A program made the translations under genes and the position numbers. From Dendrolimus kikuchii (lineage: Eukaryota > Arthropoda > Insecta > Lepidoptera > Lasiocampidae), in NCBI GenBank assembly GCA_019925095.2, contig CM034392.1, positions 28,157,887-28,221,886 of the forward strand: 64,000 bases of DNA, read 5' to 3'. A model generated the notes under the pieces. It did no database searches. It worked only from the letters and a program-made list of their open reading frames with translations, and was not told where the DNA came from. The stretch's first letter is position 1; each line of letters starts with the position of its first letter. Shown in pieces: positions 42,741 through 52,968 of this stretch.

Positions 42741-43629
42741 AATATTAATCAATTAATTTATTAATTATCAAACTAGAACCAAATAGTCAACACTCACAAC
42801 AATTAGCAATGTAAATAATTAATATTTATCTGATTCTGTAAATATTCATGAAAATCGGTCAAGCAATATCAGAATTTATCGTGGTCGTCATCCACTTCAA
42901 GGGTTTGATAATCGTTTTACCAAAAATGGAACGCTTGTTTTGCTTAAAGACAGGCAAGCATGGTCTGCTCTTGTCGCTACACAATGGTGAGGCCCGCCGG
43001 GCGTACTGCTGCCATAGATCTTGTTTTATTATGCAACCTCTAAGCTAACCAAAGAACACTGACTCTCTTTAATGTTGCCAGCACTCTGGTGTGGCCAGTA
43101 TTAAAACAGATCTAATGACCATAATGTTGCGCCACCTCATTTCGTCTGTGGCATACGGCCCCAAAAAAGGAAAACGCTAGAGTATGACCGGTGTAGTCTA
43201 CAAAAAAAAACTAAGAGGTAAATTACCTCTTAGTTTTATATAAAACTAGAGTTTACCCTCTAGTTCCTGTTTCTTACCATACAGGTCAATACAGGTTACA
43301 CATTGTACAACATTTTTATGTTAGTGCCATTTGCACCCGAAAAATTCACTTAATTTTATATCGCAAACTATTCAATCTACTGGCATTAGTATATGTGTCC
43401 ATTTTCGGCATTAAAACTACATTTAAACAAAATTACAATAAAAACGATCCAGTATTCCCAGTGTTTTCCAAAAACTTAACAGAAAGATATCGTCTTACAA
43501 TCGCATTTTTATAGACGATGAATTTTTATATCTATGAACTTGAGAAATTATTGGTCTCATTCAAACTTGCATCCTCTATTACAAACAGTCCTAGTTTTAT
43601 TTATCTATCCCCCGTCAATGAAAACTACA

Positions 43630-43875
43630 AAAATGACAAAAAGGACCAAAAATCAAAAAGGACAAAAAAAGCTAAAAGGACAAAAAGAGCAAAAAGGGCG
43701 AAATTGTCAAAAAGGACAAAAAAGAGTAAAAGAACAAAAAGCGCAGAAGAGCAAAAAGCGCAAATGAGCAAAATTGACAAAGAAGGACAAAAAGTTCAAA
43801 AAGAGCTAAAGAGCAAAGGAGAAAAAGAGCAAAAAGAGCCAAATGGACAAAAAGGACAAAATAACCAAAATGATG
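43630..43875. repeat. 9 bp minisatellite (CAAAAAGGA-type) in Helitron
   Basis: About 27 units, mostly 9 bp with some 8 bp, such as CAAAAAGGA, CAAAAAGAG and CAAAAAGCG. Confidence 0.85.
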
Positions 43876-44034
43876 AAAATGGCAAATCACAAATCCAACC
43901 AAAGCCTGTCCCACTTTTGGGATAACCTTTACATAAAGCTATCCCAAAATCTATCCCATTATCCGGGATGAGAAATATCCCTTGTCCACCCTCGGTATGG
44001 AAATCCCTATTAATATTATAAATGCGAAAGTAAC

Positions 44035-44099
<65 letters not shown>

Positions 44100-44100
44100 T
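44035..44100 (+). repeat. (TCTG)n microsatellite
   Basis: About 16 perfect tetranucleotide units at the Helitron 5' end. Other copies have 1-4 units at the same position. Confidence 0.95.
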
Positions 44101-44424
44101 CCGTTTTCACGTAAAAACTACTGGACCGATTTGGCTGAAACTCAGTATATATATATTTTCGATGCCGAGAATGAACATAGGATACTTTTTATCCCGGAAA
44201 ATGGGATAGTTTCCGGGATAAAAGTATATTTGTCTCTCTGTTTGTTATCCTTTTATGGTAAGACTATTGGACCGATTTGGCTGATACTCGGTACATATGT
44301 AATTTGAATACCGAGGGTGGCCAAGGGATACTTTTTATACTGGGACTGATACTGGGATAGATTTTGGGATAGATTTATGTAAAGTTTATCCCGGAAACTA
44401 GGATAGGTTTTTTATTTGTGGTTG

Positions 44425-44752
44425 GCCATTTTCGTCATTTTGTTCATTTTGGTCAATTTGGTCGTTTAGGTAGTTTTGTTTAGTTTAGTTGTTTTGGTAG
44501 TTGTGGTAGTTTTGGTTGGTAGTTTTGCTATTTTCGGTAGTTTATGCTGATAGTTTTGGTAGTTTTGTTTTGTAGATTTGGGAGTTTCGTTAGATTTGGT
44601 AGTTGTGGTAGTTTTGATTGGTAGATTTAGTAATTGTGGTAGTTTAGGTAGTTGTGGTAGTTTTAGTTGGTGGATTTGGTAGTTTTGGTTGGTAATTTGG
44701 TAGTTTCGGTAGTTTTAGTACGTTTGGTAGTTTTGGTCGTTTGTGTAGTTTA
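44425..44752. repeat. 9 bp minisatellite (GGTAGTTTT-type) in Helitron
   Basis: About 35 units. The unit is the complement of the AAAACTACC array at 28588-28950. Confidence 0.85.
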
Positions 44753-45273
44753 CACAATATTTAGTTATATAAATAAAACTAGAACGGGTTGAAATAAGGT
44801 ATTAAAGTTTGTATGGGGGACCAATCATTTATCAAGTTTATAGATATAAAAATTCATAATCTTTAAAAAAATGCGACTCACTCGATCTGTCTGTCTGAAT
44901 ACCGAAAATGGACATAGATACTATTCATCCCGGTAGATGGGATAGTTTGCGATATAAAATGAAGTAAATCTTCCGCACTAGAGTTTGACGCGCGGCGGAG
45001 CCGCGGGGTAAACTCTAGTTACATATAAACCGATTTTCAGCCAAATCTGTCCAGTAGTTTTTCCGTAAAAGCATAACAAACAAAGAGACAAATATATTTT
45101 TATCCCGGAAACTATCCCATTTTTCGGGATAAAAAGTATCCTATGTTCATCCTCGGCATCGAAAATATATATATACTGAGTTTTAGCCAAATCGGTCCAG
45201 TAGTTTTTCCGTGAAAACGGAACAGACAGACAGACAGACAGAGTTGCTTTCGCATTTATAATATTAATAGGGA

Positions 45274-46049
45274 TGTAACTGAGGATTTTTAATTTATTGA
45301 AGATAGTGTTATGTTGATTAAAAAAAAAATAACAAATAGAAAACCGACTTCAAACTATAAAGCAAAATATAAATACTTAACCGCGTTCTTTCTACATATA
45401 AAAATGACTATATTTTGTTGCTGTTTTTTATGTTTTTCTTGGCACCGATTTCAAGATGTTGTAGATTATTTTTTGCTTTTTAGTTGCGCAAGCACTTGAA
45501 CTGGTTTAGAAATAAAATATAGTAAGCTCTTATAGAAATTGTACTACTGGCAGGTGTATACAAGTTTACTATCTCACTCTTCGGTATTCCCCTGCGATCC
45601 GGACTTGGTAATCATGGAAACACCTCGTGTATACTCTTAGGAATAAAGAAAAAGAAAATAAAAATCGGTCCACAACAGATGGAGAAATCGCATTACATGC
45701 ATGCAAAAAAATAAAGCGCCTGTAAAAAAATTAATACCTAAACGCGTATACAAGATTTCATTTCAAGAATTTAGGCGCACGGCGTTCTTTGACAAGTAAT
45801 GATTACTCTTGATTTCCCCGGAATCCGTTTACCACATCTAGTCTATTTTTTAGTTTCTTTCGCACACTGGCCAATTCGGCATACGTACTTTTAAACAAAT
45901 CTAGAATAAGCAACCATATTCTCTGTCTTGATGCGAACACAGCGAGCATTACGAATAGACATTCGTGTACATAATAATTTAAGAAGGAAGAAAATCTTTA
46001 TACATATTACAAACACGAAAGTTTGTAAGATTGGATACATGAATGTATA
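45274..46049. other. Intergenic, no gene seen
   Basis: Includes an AACCGACTTCAAA-type repeat near 45341-45480 related to 33242 and 63490. No gene is supported. Confidence 0.4.
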
Positions 46050-46374
46050 ACTAGTCTGGCCATAAATACTGTTACATAAATACTTTTCTTTTTTTTACTT
46101 TTTAATTATTTTTAATTTGGAACACGTATATTATTTTAAAATCTTCTTTCGATTTAGCGCCATTTCACATATTTTTTCGTGTTCATTATCAAATTACAAT
46201 ACGGAATGGGGTGTTAAAGAAAATAGGATGGCAGTGATCGCCTTGCACAAAGTGGATATGGCGCCGTCGGTCATATTCCAGACACATCAAAAGCTTGGTA
46301 TCAGCCGTATGTTCGTATATTGTACTATCAACAGATACAACAACACTTCGTCTGTCGAAGACCAGAAAAGAAAA
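46050..46374 (+). pseudogene. maT transposon, 5' fragment
   Basis: TIR ACTAGTCTGGCCATAAAT, then a frame ([16 protein letters not shown]...) cut off after DQKRK. The start is ACG instead of ATG. Only the first ~325 bp remain. Confidence 0.8.
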
Positions 46375-46583
46375 GCTTCTTGGTATTATCTATGTTTAAT
46401 CGCTAAGGCATCACTCGATTATAGGCAGGTCACGCCGTATAAGGAAAATTGATTAAAAATCGATTAAGGTTTAATACTACATTTATTCAACTCGATTCAG
46501 CTTTTGTCTATCGAAATCACCAGTTTTCTACGAAGATGCGTACACACGCATTCGTTCAGCTTTTCGCATCTTTTAGTCATATA
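46375..46583 (+). repeat. maT-flanking repeat, shared with 15686-15890
   Basis: Same sequence that borders the 14 kb maT, here joining two maT 5' fragments. Confidence 0.65.
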
Positions 46584-47522
46584 ACTAGTCTGGCCATAAA
46601 TACTGTTACATAAAAACTTTTCTTTTTTTCAACTTTTTAATTATTTTGAATTTGGAACACTTATATTATTTTAAAGACTTCTTTCGATTTAGCGCCATTT
46701 CACATATTTTTTCGTGTTCATTATCAAATTACAATACGGAATGGGGTGTTAAAGAAAATAGGATTGCAGTGATCGCCTTGCACAAAGTGGGTATGGAGCC
46801 GTCGGTCATATTACAGACTTTTCAAAAGCTTGGTATCAGTCGTATGTCCGTATATCGTACTATCAACAGATACAGCAACACTTCGTCTGTCGAAGACCAG
46901 AAAAGATCGGGGCGCCCGCGTGCTGCTAGAACTGCAAAGGCTGTTAAAGCCAGAATTCGTCGAAACCCGGGTTAACTCGCAACAAGGTGATGCTGTGTGT
47001 ATGGTGGGATTGGAAGGGCATTATTAACTAAGAGCTGTTACCGCCAGGCAGGACCATCCATTCTGAACTGTACTGCGAACAACTGATGAGATTAAAGCAA
47101 AGAGTAGAGAGAAAGCGGCCGGAATTAATCAACAGAAGGGGTGTGGTTTTTCACCATGATAACGCTAGACCTCACACATCTTTAGCCACTCAGCAAAAAT
47201 TACGAGAGTTTGGCTGGGAGGTGTTAATGCATCCGCCATATAGTCCTGACCTTGCACCTTTTCGCCTGTTTCGGTCTCTGCAGAATTCCTTAGGCAGTGT
47301 CAGGTTAACATCACGAGAGGATTGCCAAAACCACTTGTCGCAGTTTTTTGATCAGAAGCCCCAAAATTTTTATAGCAATGGGATCACGTCCCTACCTACA
47401 AGATGGCAAAAGGTTATCCAACAAAATGGCACCTACATACTTTAGTCAAATGTAAATAAACTTTATAAAAAAACCTTTTGAATTTTTATATAAAATGCGA
47501 AGAAACTTTTTCCCCAACCTAA
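46584..47522 (+). pseudogene. Chimeric element: maT 5' half fused to mariner 3' half
   Basis: 46584-46968 is the maT 5' end: TIR, then helix-turn-helix coding with RSGRPRAARTAK. At CGAAACCC (46961-46968), a sequence present in both families, it switches to the 3' half of the DD34D mariner. That half (to 47445) keeps HDNARPH and SPDLAP but has lost the PSD containing the third catalytic Asp (it reads SPDLAPFRLFRSL). It ends with the mariner TIR ACTTTTTCCCCAACCTAA. The junction creates a stop (RRNPG then TAA), so no fusion protein is made. Confidence 0.85.
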
Positions 47523-47523
47523 T

Positions 47524-47725
47524 ATATAAAAGAAAGTCGTGTTAGTTACACTATTTATAACTCAAGAACGGCTGTACCGATTTGACTGAAAATTGGTGGG
47601 GAGGTAGCTTAGAACCAGGAGACGGACATAAGATATTTTTCATCCCGTTGGAACCGGTAGGTGGCGCTGGGATCGGGCCCTAGATTTTTATTTTTTCAGA
47701 GCAGGACGTCTGCCGGGGCCGCTAG
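47524..47725 (+). mobile_element. Helitron-like element, degenerate
   Basis: Ends TCTGCCGGGGCCGCTAG next to T, sharing its end and 'gaaccggtaggtggcgctgggatcggg' (split over 47650-47680) with 35535-36096. Confidence 0.4.
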
Positions 47726-49004
47726 TTAATATAAAAAAATGAACTACTTATAGGTACTCATTACGTAGGTTTTGAGATATTGAGTATATTGGATGAAATG
47801 GCGAAAACGGGACGTTCTCCATCTTTGCGAAACCCTTTATAGTTCTTAGATATTCCACTGGACCGGTTTTCATATAAAAATTATGGGATCCATAAGACTC
47901 TTATCTTGTGCACAATATCTATGTACAAAACTATAAGAAACGTATGCGCCTGCAAAATAATTACGAGCAAAACCTCGCAGAAACGTAGCGCTCGTCCAGG
48001 TGCGTAGGTGCTCACTTATAGCTTTCTCATTGTGAGTTCGATATATCGTTTAGTATATTACATTAATGCCCGAATTTGAATGAAAAAGAGCTGACTGAAG
48101 CTTAGCTTACAGTGCAAACAGATGAAGCCCGCGTTATGCTATACGTCCCTTTCGCCAAACGGCAAATCGACTGGGTTTACGTTCAGTCGAGTTGACCCAT
48201 GAAGGACTCCGAAGTCAGGACTACCTGATAGTGACAGGTCTACTGGCCGCGTGCTCGCGCTCTATGGCGAACGTTTACTATGAAAGCGTATACTTTTCGC
48301 AAGTGGATAACGAGAGTCAAACACGAAGGGGTGGTATATTAGCATGGACCTCTTTTGACGTTGAAAGGGGGGAAAGATCTCTTCCAAGCGACGCCAGGCC
48401 AATTGGTAGATATTAACCTCTAACGGTGGTGTAGTAAAGTTGTCGCGTTGCTTATTACGTCTTTCATTCGACAAATGCAAATAATTTGAATTTATAAATA
48501 GACGAAGGCCAACGGTTGTATAGTTCGGTAGGTCACATCCGCAATCCAGCGCACGACGCTGCTGTACCTTTGCTGCCTCACTCGCTCTGTGACGGCAGAC
48601 CTCGGCCTCGCCTGCCGAGCCAGCCCGAACACAGGGCCAATGTCGCCAACTTCGAAACGTGTTTAAGCTTAACTATTCATGGATGTCGCAATGTTTATTA
48701 AGTCATCGTCGATAATATTACTGGCGTTCGAAATGTATTTGTATCGAGTAGATAGCGCGGGTGCCGGCGGCGGGTCAAGAACGCCCGATAAGGGCTTCGC
48801 TCGCTTTAGGGTCCCGGGGTTATCGTAATCGCGGCGGCGCACTCCACTCGACGCCCAAATCCGCCCAGCGAGCTTCACTTTCGCAGGTCGTTCAGGGGCC
48901 GATACGCTCTGGTCATCCAGTGATTAGGTCCCCGCGTGGTAAGCCCGAATGTCACTCATCTGGAGTTCATTTTGTACGTTTGAATCACTTAATTATAAAT
49001 GTAA
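47726..49004. other. Intergenic, no gene assigned
   Basis: 48500-48960 is more GC-rich and holds short open frames on both strands with no recognisable similarity. No gene is supported. Confidence 0.35.
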
Positions 49005-49979
49005 CTAGAGTTTACCCCGCGGCTGCGCCGCGGGTCAACCTCTAGTGCTATTTGCACTCGGAAGTTTAATTTCATTTTATATCGCAAACTATCCCATTTC
49101 CGGGCATGAAAAGTATTTATGTCCATTATCGGTATTAAAACTACATTTAAACAAAATTACAGCAAAACCGATCCTTTCCTAGTAGTTTTCCGTGAAAACT
49201 TAACGGAAAGACATATCGACTTACTATCGTATTTTTTATAGATGATGAATGTTTATATCTATGAAATTGAGAAATGATTGGTCTTATCCAAACTTTCAAC
49301 CTTCATTTCAAACCGTCCTAGCTATATTTATCTATCCTCCATCTATGACAACTACATAAATGACAATAAGGACAAAAAGAACAAATCGGACAAAACAGAC
49401 AAAGCGGACAAATCAGACAAATCGGACAAAATGGACAAATCGGATAACACGGACAACTCAGACAAATCGAACAAATTGGACAACTCGGACAATGCGCACA
49501 TCTCGGAAAAATTGGACAAATCGGACAACTCAGACAAATTGGAAAAATCGGACAAATCGGACCATTCGGACATAAAGGACAAATCGGACAAATTGGACAA
49601 AGATGACCAAAATGACGAAAATGGAAAATCACATAAAAAACCTATCCCACTTTTTGGGATAACCTTTACATAAATCTATCCCATTATCCGGGTTAAAAGG
49701 TATCCCTTGTCCACCTTCGATATTAAAATTACATGTATACCGAATTTCAACTAAATCGGTCCAGTACTTTTCCTGTAAAAGCATAACAAACAGAAAGACA
49801 AATATATCTTTATCCCGGAAACTATCCCATTTTTCGGGATAAAAAGTATCCTATGTTCATTCTCGGCATCGAAAATATATATATATATATATACTGAGTT
49901 TCAGCCAAATCGGTCCAGTAGTTTTTACGTGAAAACGGAACAGACAGAGTTACTTTCGCATTTATAATATTAATAGGGA
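49005..49979 (-). mobile_element. Helitron (family 1)
   Basis: The 3' CTAG is at 49005 with the hairpin CCCGCGGCTGCGCCGCGGG. The 5' TCCCTATTAATATTATAAA is at 49979. Flanked by A (49004) and T (49980), an exact A|T insertion. Contains a GACAAATCG minisatellite. Confidence 0.9.
49357..49622. repeat. 9 bp minisatellite (GACAAATCG-type) in Helitron
   Basis: About 28 consecutive 9 bp units with almost no length change, such as GACAAATCG, GACAACTCA and GACAAATTG. Confidence 0.95.
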
Positions 49980-50296
49980 TAATACGCTTCATACGTAAAA
50001 CAATGTCATTGCAAGAGCAGTCCGAAAATAAAAGCGACAAATCGATTTGTTTTCGTACGGGATTCGTCCGAACCTCAGCTGGAAATTGATCCAACTACTG
50101 ACTTAATATTTGTGATGAAATATTTTGAGGTTTTGGTTTCCCGCGAATGACGTCGGGTGCGCCCTGCAACCGCACACCGTCGCGTCAGATAGCCCTACAC
50201 ACGGAAGTGTTCCTTGATAACTCCACGCGCCCAACGCACCTCTGTAGATTGCGTCTTTCGCGGTCTGCGGTGAATAATAATAATAATCATTGATAG

Positions 50297-50617
50297 TGCC
50301 CATTTTTCCATGTTCCCCGAACATTGCGGCGAGCAGACGCCATAGTCCCCATATTCCCAGACCCCTAGTACCAATAGCAGTTCATCCCAATAGCCCGGTA
50401 CTTTTTGTCCTCATTTCCCACAATAGTCCTACACTGGCCGGGGCTTGTCCTTGGGTGAATTTTTATATGGTGTAGACAGGGATAATCGCCGGTCAGTGTC
50501 ACGCCACATTTACATTAAATTTGTCAAAGGGTCTCTACGTGTTGGACTTCCCATGGCCCCACGCAAGCCCTCCAAATGTCCGGGCCATTTTTATGGCCCG
50601 TGGTCTTTAAAGACATA
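50297..50617 (+). repeat. Repeat family F, ~320 bp
   Basis: Second copy of 5362-5681 in the same orientation. Confidence 0.65.
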
Positions 50618-50637
50618 CATTTATCATTGATAGGTAA

Positions 50638-51311
50638 TCCTTATTAATATTATGTGAAAGTAACTCTGTGTCTGTCCGTTCCGTTTTCACGGAAAAACTG
50701 CTGGACCAATTTGGCTGAAACTCAGTATATGGACATATATTTTTGTTTATCCCGAAAAATGATAGTTAAGGGGATAAAAATATATTTGTCTCTCTTTTTA
50801 ATATGCTGTTATGAAAAACTATTAGACCGATTTGGTTGAAATTGGGTGTATATGTAATTTTAATACCAAGGGTGGACAAGGGATACTTTTTATTCCGGAT
50901 ATTAGGACAGATTTATGTAAAGGCTATCCCAGAAAGTAGGATAAGTTTTTTGTGATTTGCCATTTTCGTCATTTTTGTAGTTTTTATGGGGGATAGATAA
51001 ATAAAACTAGGACGGTTTGAAATAGAGGATGAGACCAATCATTTCTCAAGTTCATAGATATAAAAATTCATCGACTGTAAAAAATGCGATAGTAACCCGA
51101 TATGTCTATCTGTTAAGCTTTCACGGAAAACTACTAGGACTACTGGGTCGGTGTTGCTGTAATTTTGTTTAAATGTAGTTTTCATATCGCACATATAAAA
51201 TGAAGTGCATCTTCCGGGTGCAAATAGCACTAACATAAAAATTGACTACAATGTAACCTGATTAACGCCTGCTATTTAAACAGGAGGTACGCACTAAAGG
51301 TTAAACTCTTG
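50638..51311 (+). mobile_element. Helitron (family 1), degenerate, array collapsed
   Basis: TCCTTATTAATATTATG start after an A; end AAACTCTTG (CTAG decayed) before T. The position of the minisatellite holds only about one unit (CATTTTCGTCATTTTTGTAG). Confidence 0.7.
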
Positions 51312-51325
51312 TACATATAAACATA

Positions 51326-51554
51326 CTAGAGTTTACCCCGCAGCTGCGCCGCGGGTCAACCTCTAGTGCGTGTCTCTCGTTTAAAGAGCAAGTAGTACAG
51401 GTTACATTGTATTAAATTTGTATGTGTTTGCCCCCGAAAGATTCACTTCATTTTATATCGCAAACTATACCACCCCCGTCTATATGTAAACTACATAAAT
51501 GACAAAACTTGACAAAATAGATAACATGGTCTAAGTGGACCAAGTGGACCCAGT
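51326..51554 (-). mobile_element. Helitron (family 1), 3' part only
   Basis: The 3' CTAG is at 51326 with the hairpin (CCCGCAGCTGCGCCGCGGG). Truncated in its GTGGACCCA array, where repeat A begins. Confidence 0.75.
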
Positions 51555-51816
51555 GTCGTAAGAGGCGATTTAACAACCCACAGCCAGGTGGTAGGGCATT
51601 TGCCCGACTGGATGGCTACCAGCCCTGGTCTAGAGTATGTCGCCATAACAACCTTGAGTTGTGTTCCGGCATTAGTGATCAGGTTCCAGTCTCCCTTAAG
51701 AGAGCAGCAGCGCATTTGTAGCACCTTTGGTGTTGCAAATGTCCATAGGCGATGGTAACCGCTTTCCATCAAGTGGGCCATTTGCCTGTATGCTGATCTC
51801 CTGCAATAAAAAAAAA
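51555..51816 (+). repeat. Interspersed repeat family A
   Basis: Starts inside the family at TCGTAAGAGGCG, ends CTGCAATAAAAAAAAA. It joins a Helitron minisatellite at its left edge. Confidence 0.75.
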
Positions 51817-52955
51817 CCCGGTGCGGGGGCGCTCCCTTCGGGCTGCTCCGATCGCCATTCGTAAGCAGATGTGTATTGTCTGTTGTTGTTCATAAATGAC
51901 AACAGAATGGATGCAGTCCGAAGGGTGCTATACTTTTGCTCGAAATATACTACAGCAACATTACGTTGTGGTGATACAGGACACAGATCGACGCCAGGAG
52001 TCTTCACAGAAGCTTTTTCTGGCGAACAGTGCGTGCAGAAGTGCGACCTCCATTCTACCTACCATCAGAATCGAACCGAATTTTGGGTTTCTTAGCGTTG
52101 TGCCGTTCTATTGCGTATATCAGGCAACGATAACCTAGAAAGATCAACATAATATTTATATAATATTAAATATGATTTAACTAAAACAGTTGTTTAATTT
52201 CTTATTGGGAGTTTTTCATCATACCTACAGGATTGTAGCCACCCGCAAACTTCTCATCCCGACCATTCGTGGGACATCCACTTCGACGTCTGCTCTCCTA
52301 CTTTTCCTCGTGGTGAGAGCCTCCCAAGGCCCACCATCGCCTGGCACCACGCTTCCTCACAACACCTATTTCTTCGCAACCGAGGCGCATGTAAACCCTT
52401 CGATCATGGGGATATGTACAGCAAATTGCTGACGGTGCAGCCTACTTTAGGCTACTTTAATATTCTGATATTAGTATAAATAACGCTCGCAAATACTTTA
52501 CGATCGAGTTGCTATTACATCGCTACGAGTTACTATCGATTCCAAGTTCCAACATCCAAGCTCGCCTAGTAAGAGAATCCCTGTAAGCATCAAGTTGTAT
52601 TTTCTTCCTTCTATTAAAGGAAGCACCAGCACTCCACCAACTACTGCCAGCATCCACTACTACAAGCAAGAGCAAGTCTACAAAGTGTCCAGGATGCTTT
52701 GGTCATTAAACGCTTTCAGGTACGCAACGATGTAAACCAGAGCTTGGCTCATAGGCTGCGTCCACCCGACGTTAGCGTCCGTTTTCAAGTATGGGTTCGG
52801 GGAGCGGACGCGCGGCGAGCTAGGCGATGGGGCGATGGGGCGATGAGGCTTCAGCGAGATAGCGAGCGGCGAGCGGCGTCAGTCCGCTCGCGACGCTCGG
52901 CCCGGCTGCACCTGCCGCCCACCCGCGTTCCAGATCCGAGGCGACACCTGGCACC
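51817..52955. other. Upstream region of aquaporin 2
   Basis: Includes a possible CAG/GTACGC exon end at 52718-52724 and a GC-rich ~160 bp before the proposed ATG, with an initiator-like TCAGT at 52879-52883. No other gene is supported. Confidence 0.35.
52879..52883 (+). promoter_or_regulatory. Possible initiator (TCAGT) for aquaporin 2
   Basis: TCAGT in GC-rich sequence 73 bp before the proposed ATG, similar spacing to the TCAGT upstream of aquaporin 1. Weak alone. Confidence 0.25.
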
Positions 52956-52968
52956 ATGCCCACAGACG
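52956..52968 (+). CDS. Aquaporin 2 exon 1 (candidate)
   Basis: 13 bp with a good CACC ATG context, ending in phase 1 as in the paralogue. The donor GTCAGT is weaker than GTGAGT. Needs transcript support. Confidence 0.45.

Larger units (their letters stand above)
44006..45018 (+). mobile_element. Helitron (family 1), nested
   Basis: TCCCTATTAATATTATAAA follows A at 44005. The end GGCGGAGCCGCGGGGTAAAC then TCTAG at 45018 is followed by T. Contains (TCTG)n near the 5' end and a GGTAGTTTT minisatellite (44425-44752). Confidence 0.85.
43246..45273 (-). mobile_element. Helitron (family 1) carrying a nested Helitron
   Basis: The 5' end TCCCTATTAATATTATAAA is at 45273 (- strand). The 3' end CTAGAGGGTAAACTCTAG is at 43246 next to T. 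It is interrupted at an A|T by the + strand Helitron 44006-45018. The outer element's own 9 bp minisatellite lies at 43630-43875. Confidence 0.85.

Noticed and set aside
43518..43925. 135 aa Lys-rich open frame
   Set aside because: It follows the 9 bp minisatellite of a Helitron; an array with period divisible by three stays open in any frame whose unit lacks a stop. No independent coding evidence.
48192..48416. Small frames in a moderately GC-rich region around 48.2-49.0 kb
   Set aside because: No similarity recognised and no splice-site context to link them; left as unassigned.
49278..49673. 131 aa Asp-Lys-Ser repeat protein, and antisense Cys-Pro and Leu-Ser repeat frames
   Set aside because: Same cause: the GACAAATCG array keeps several frames open on both strands.
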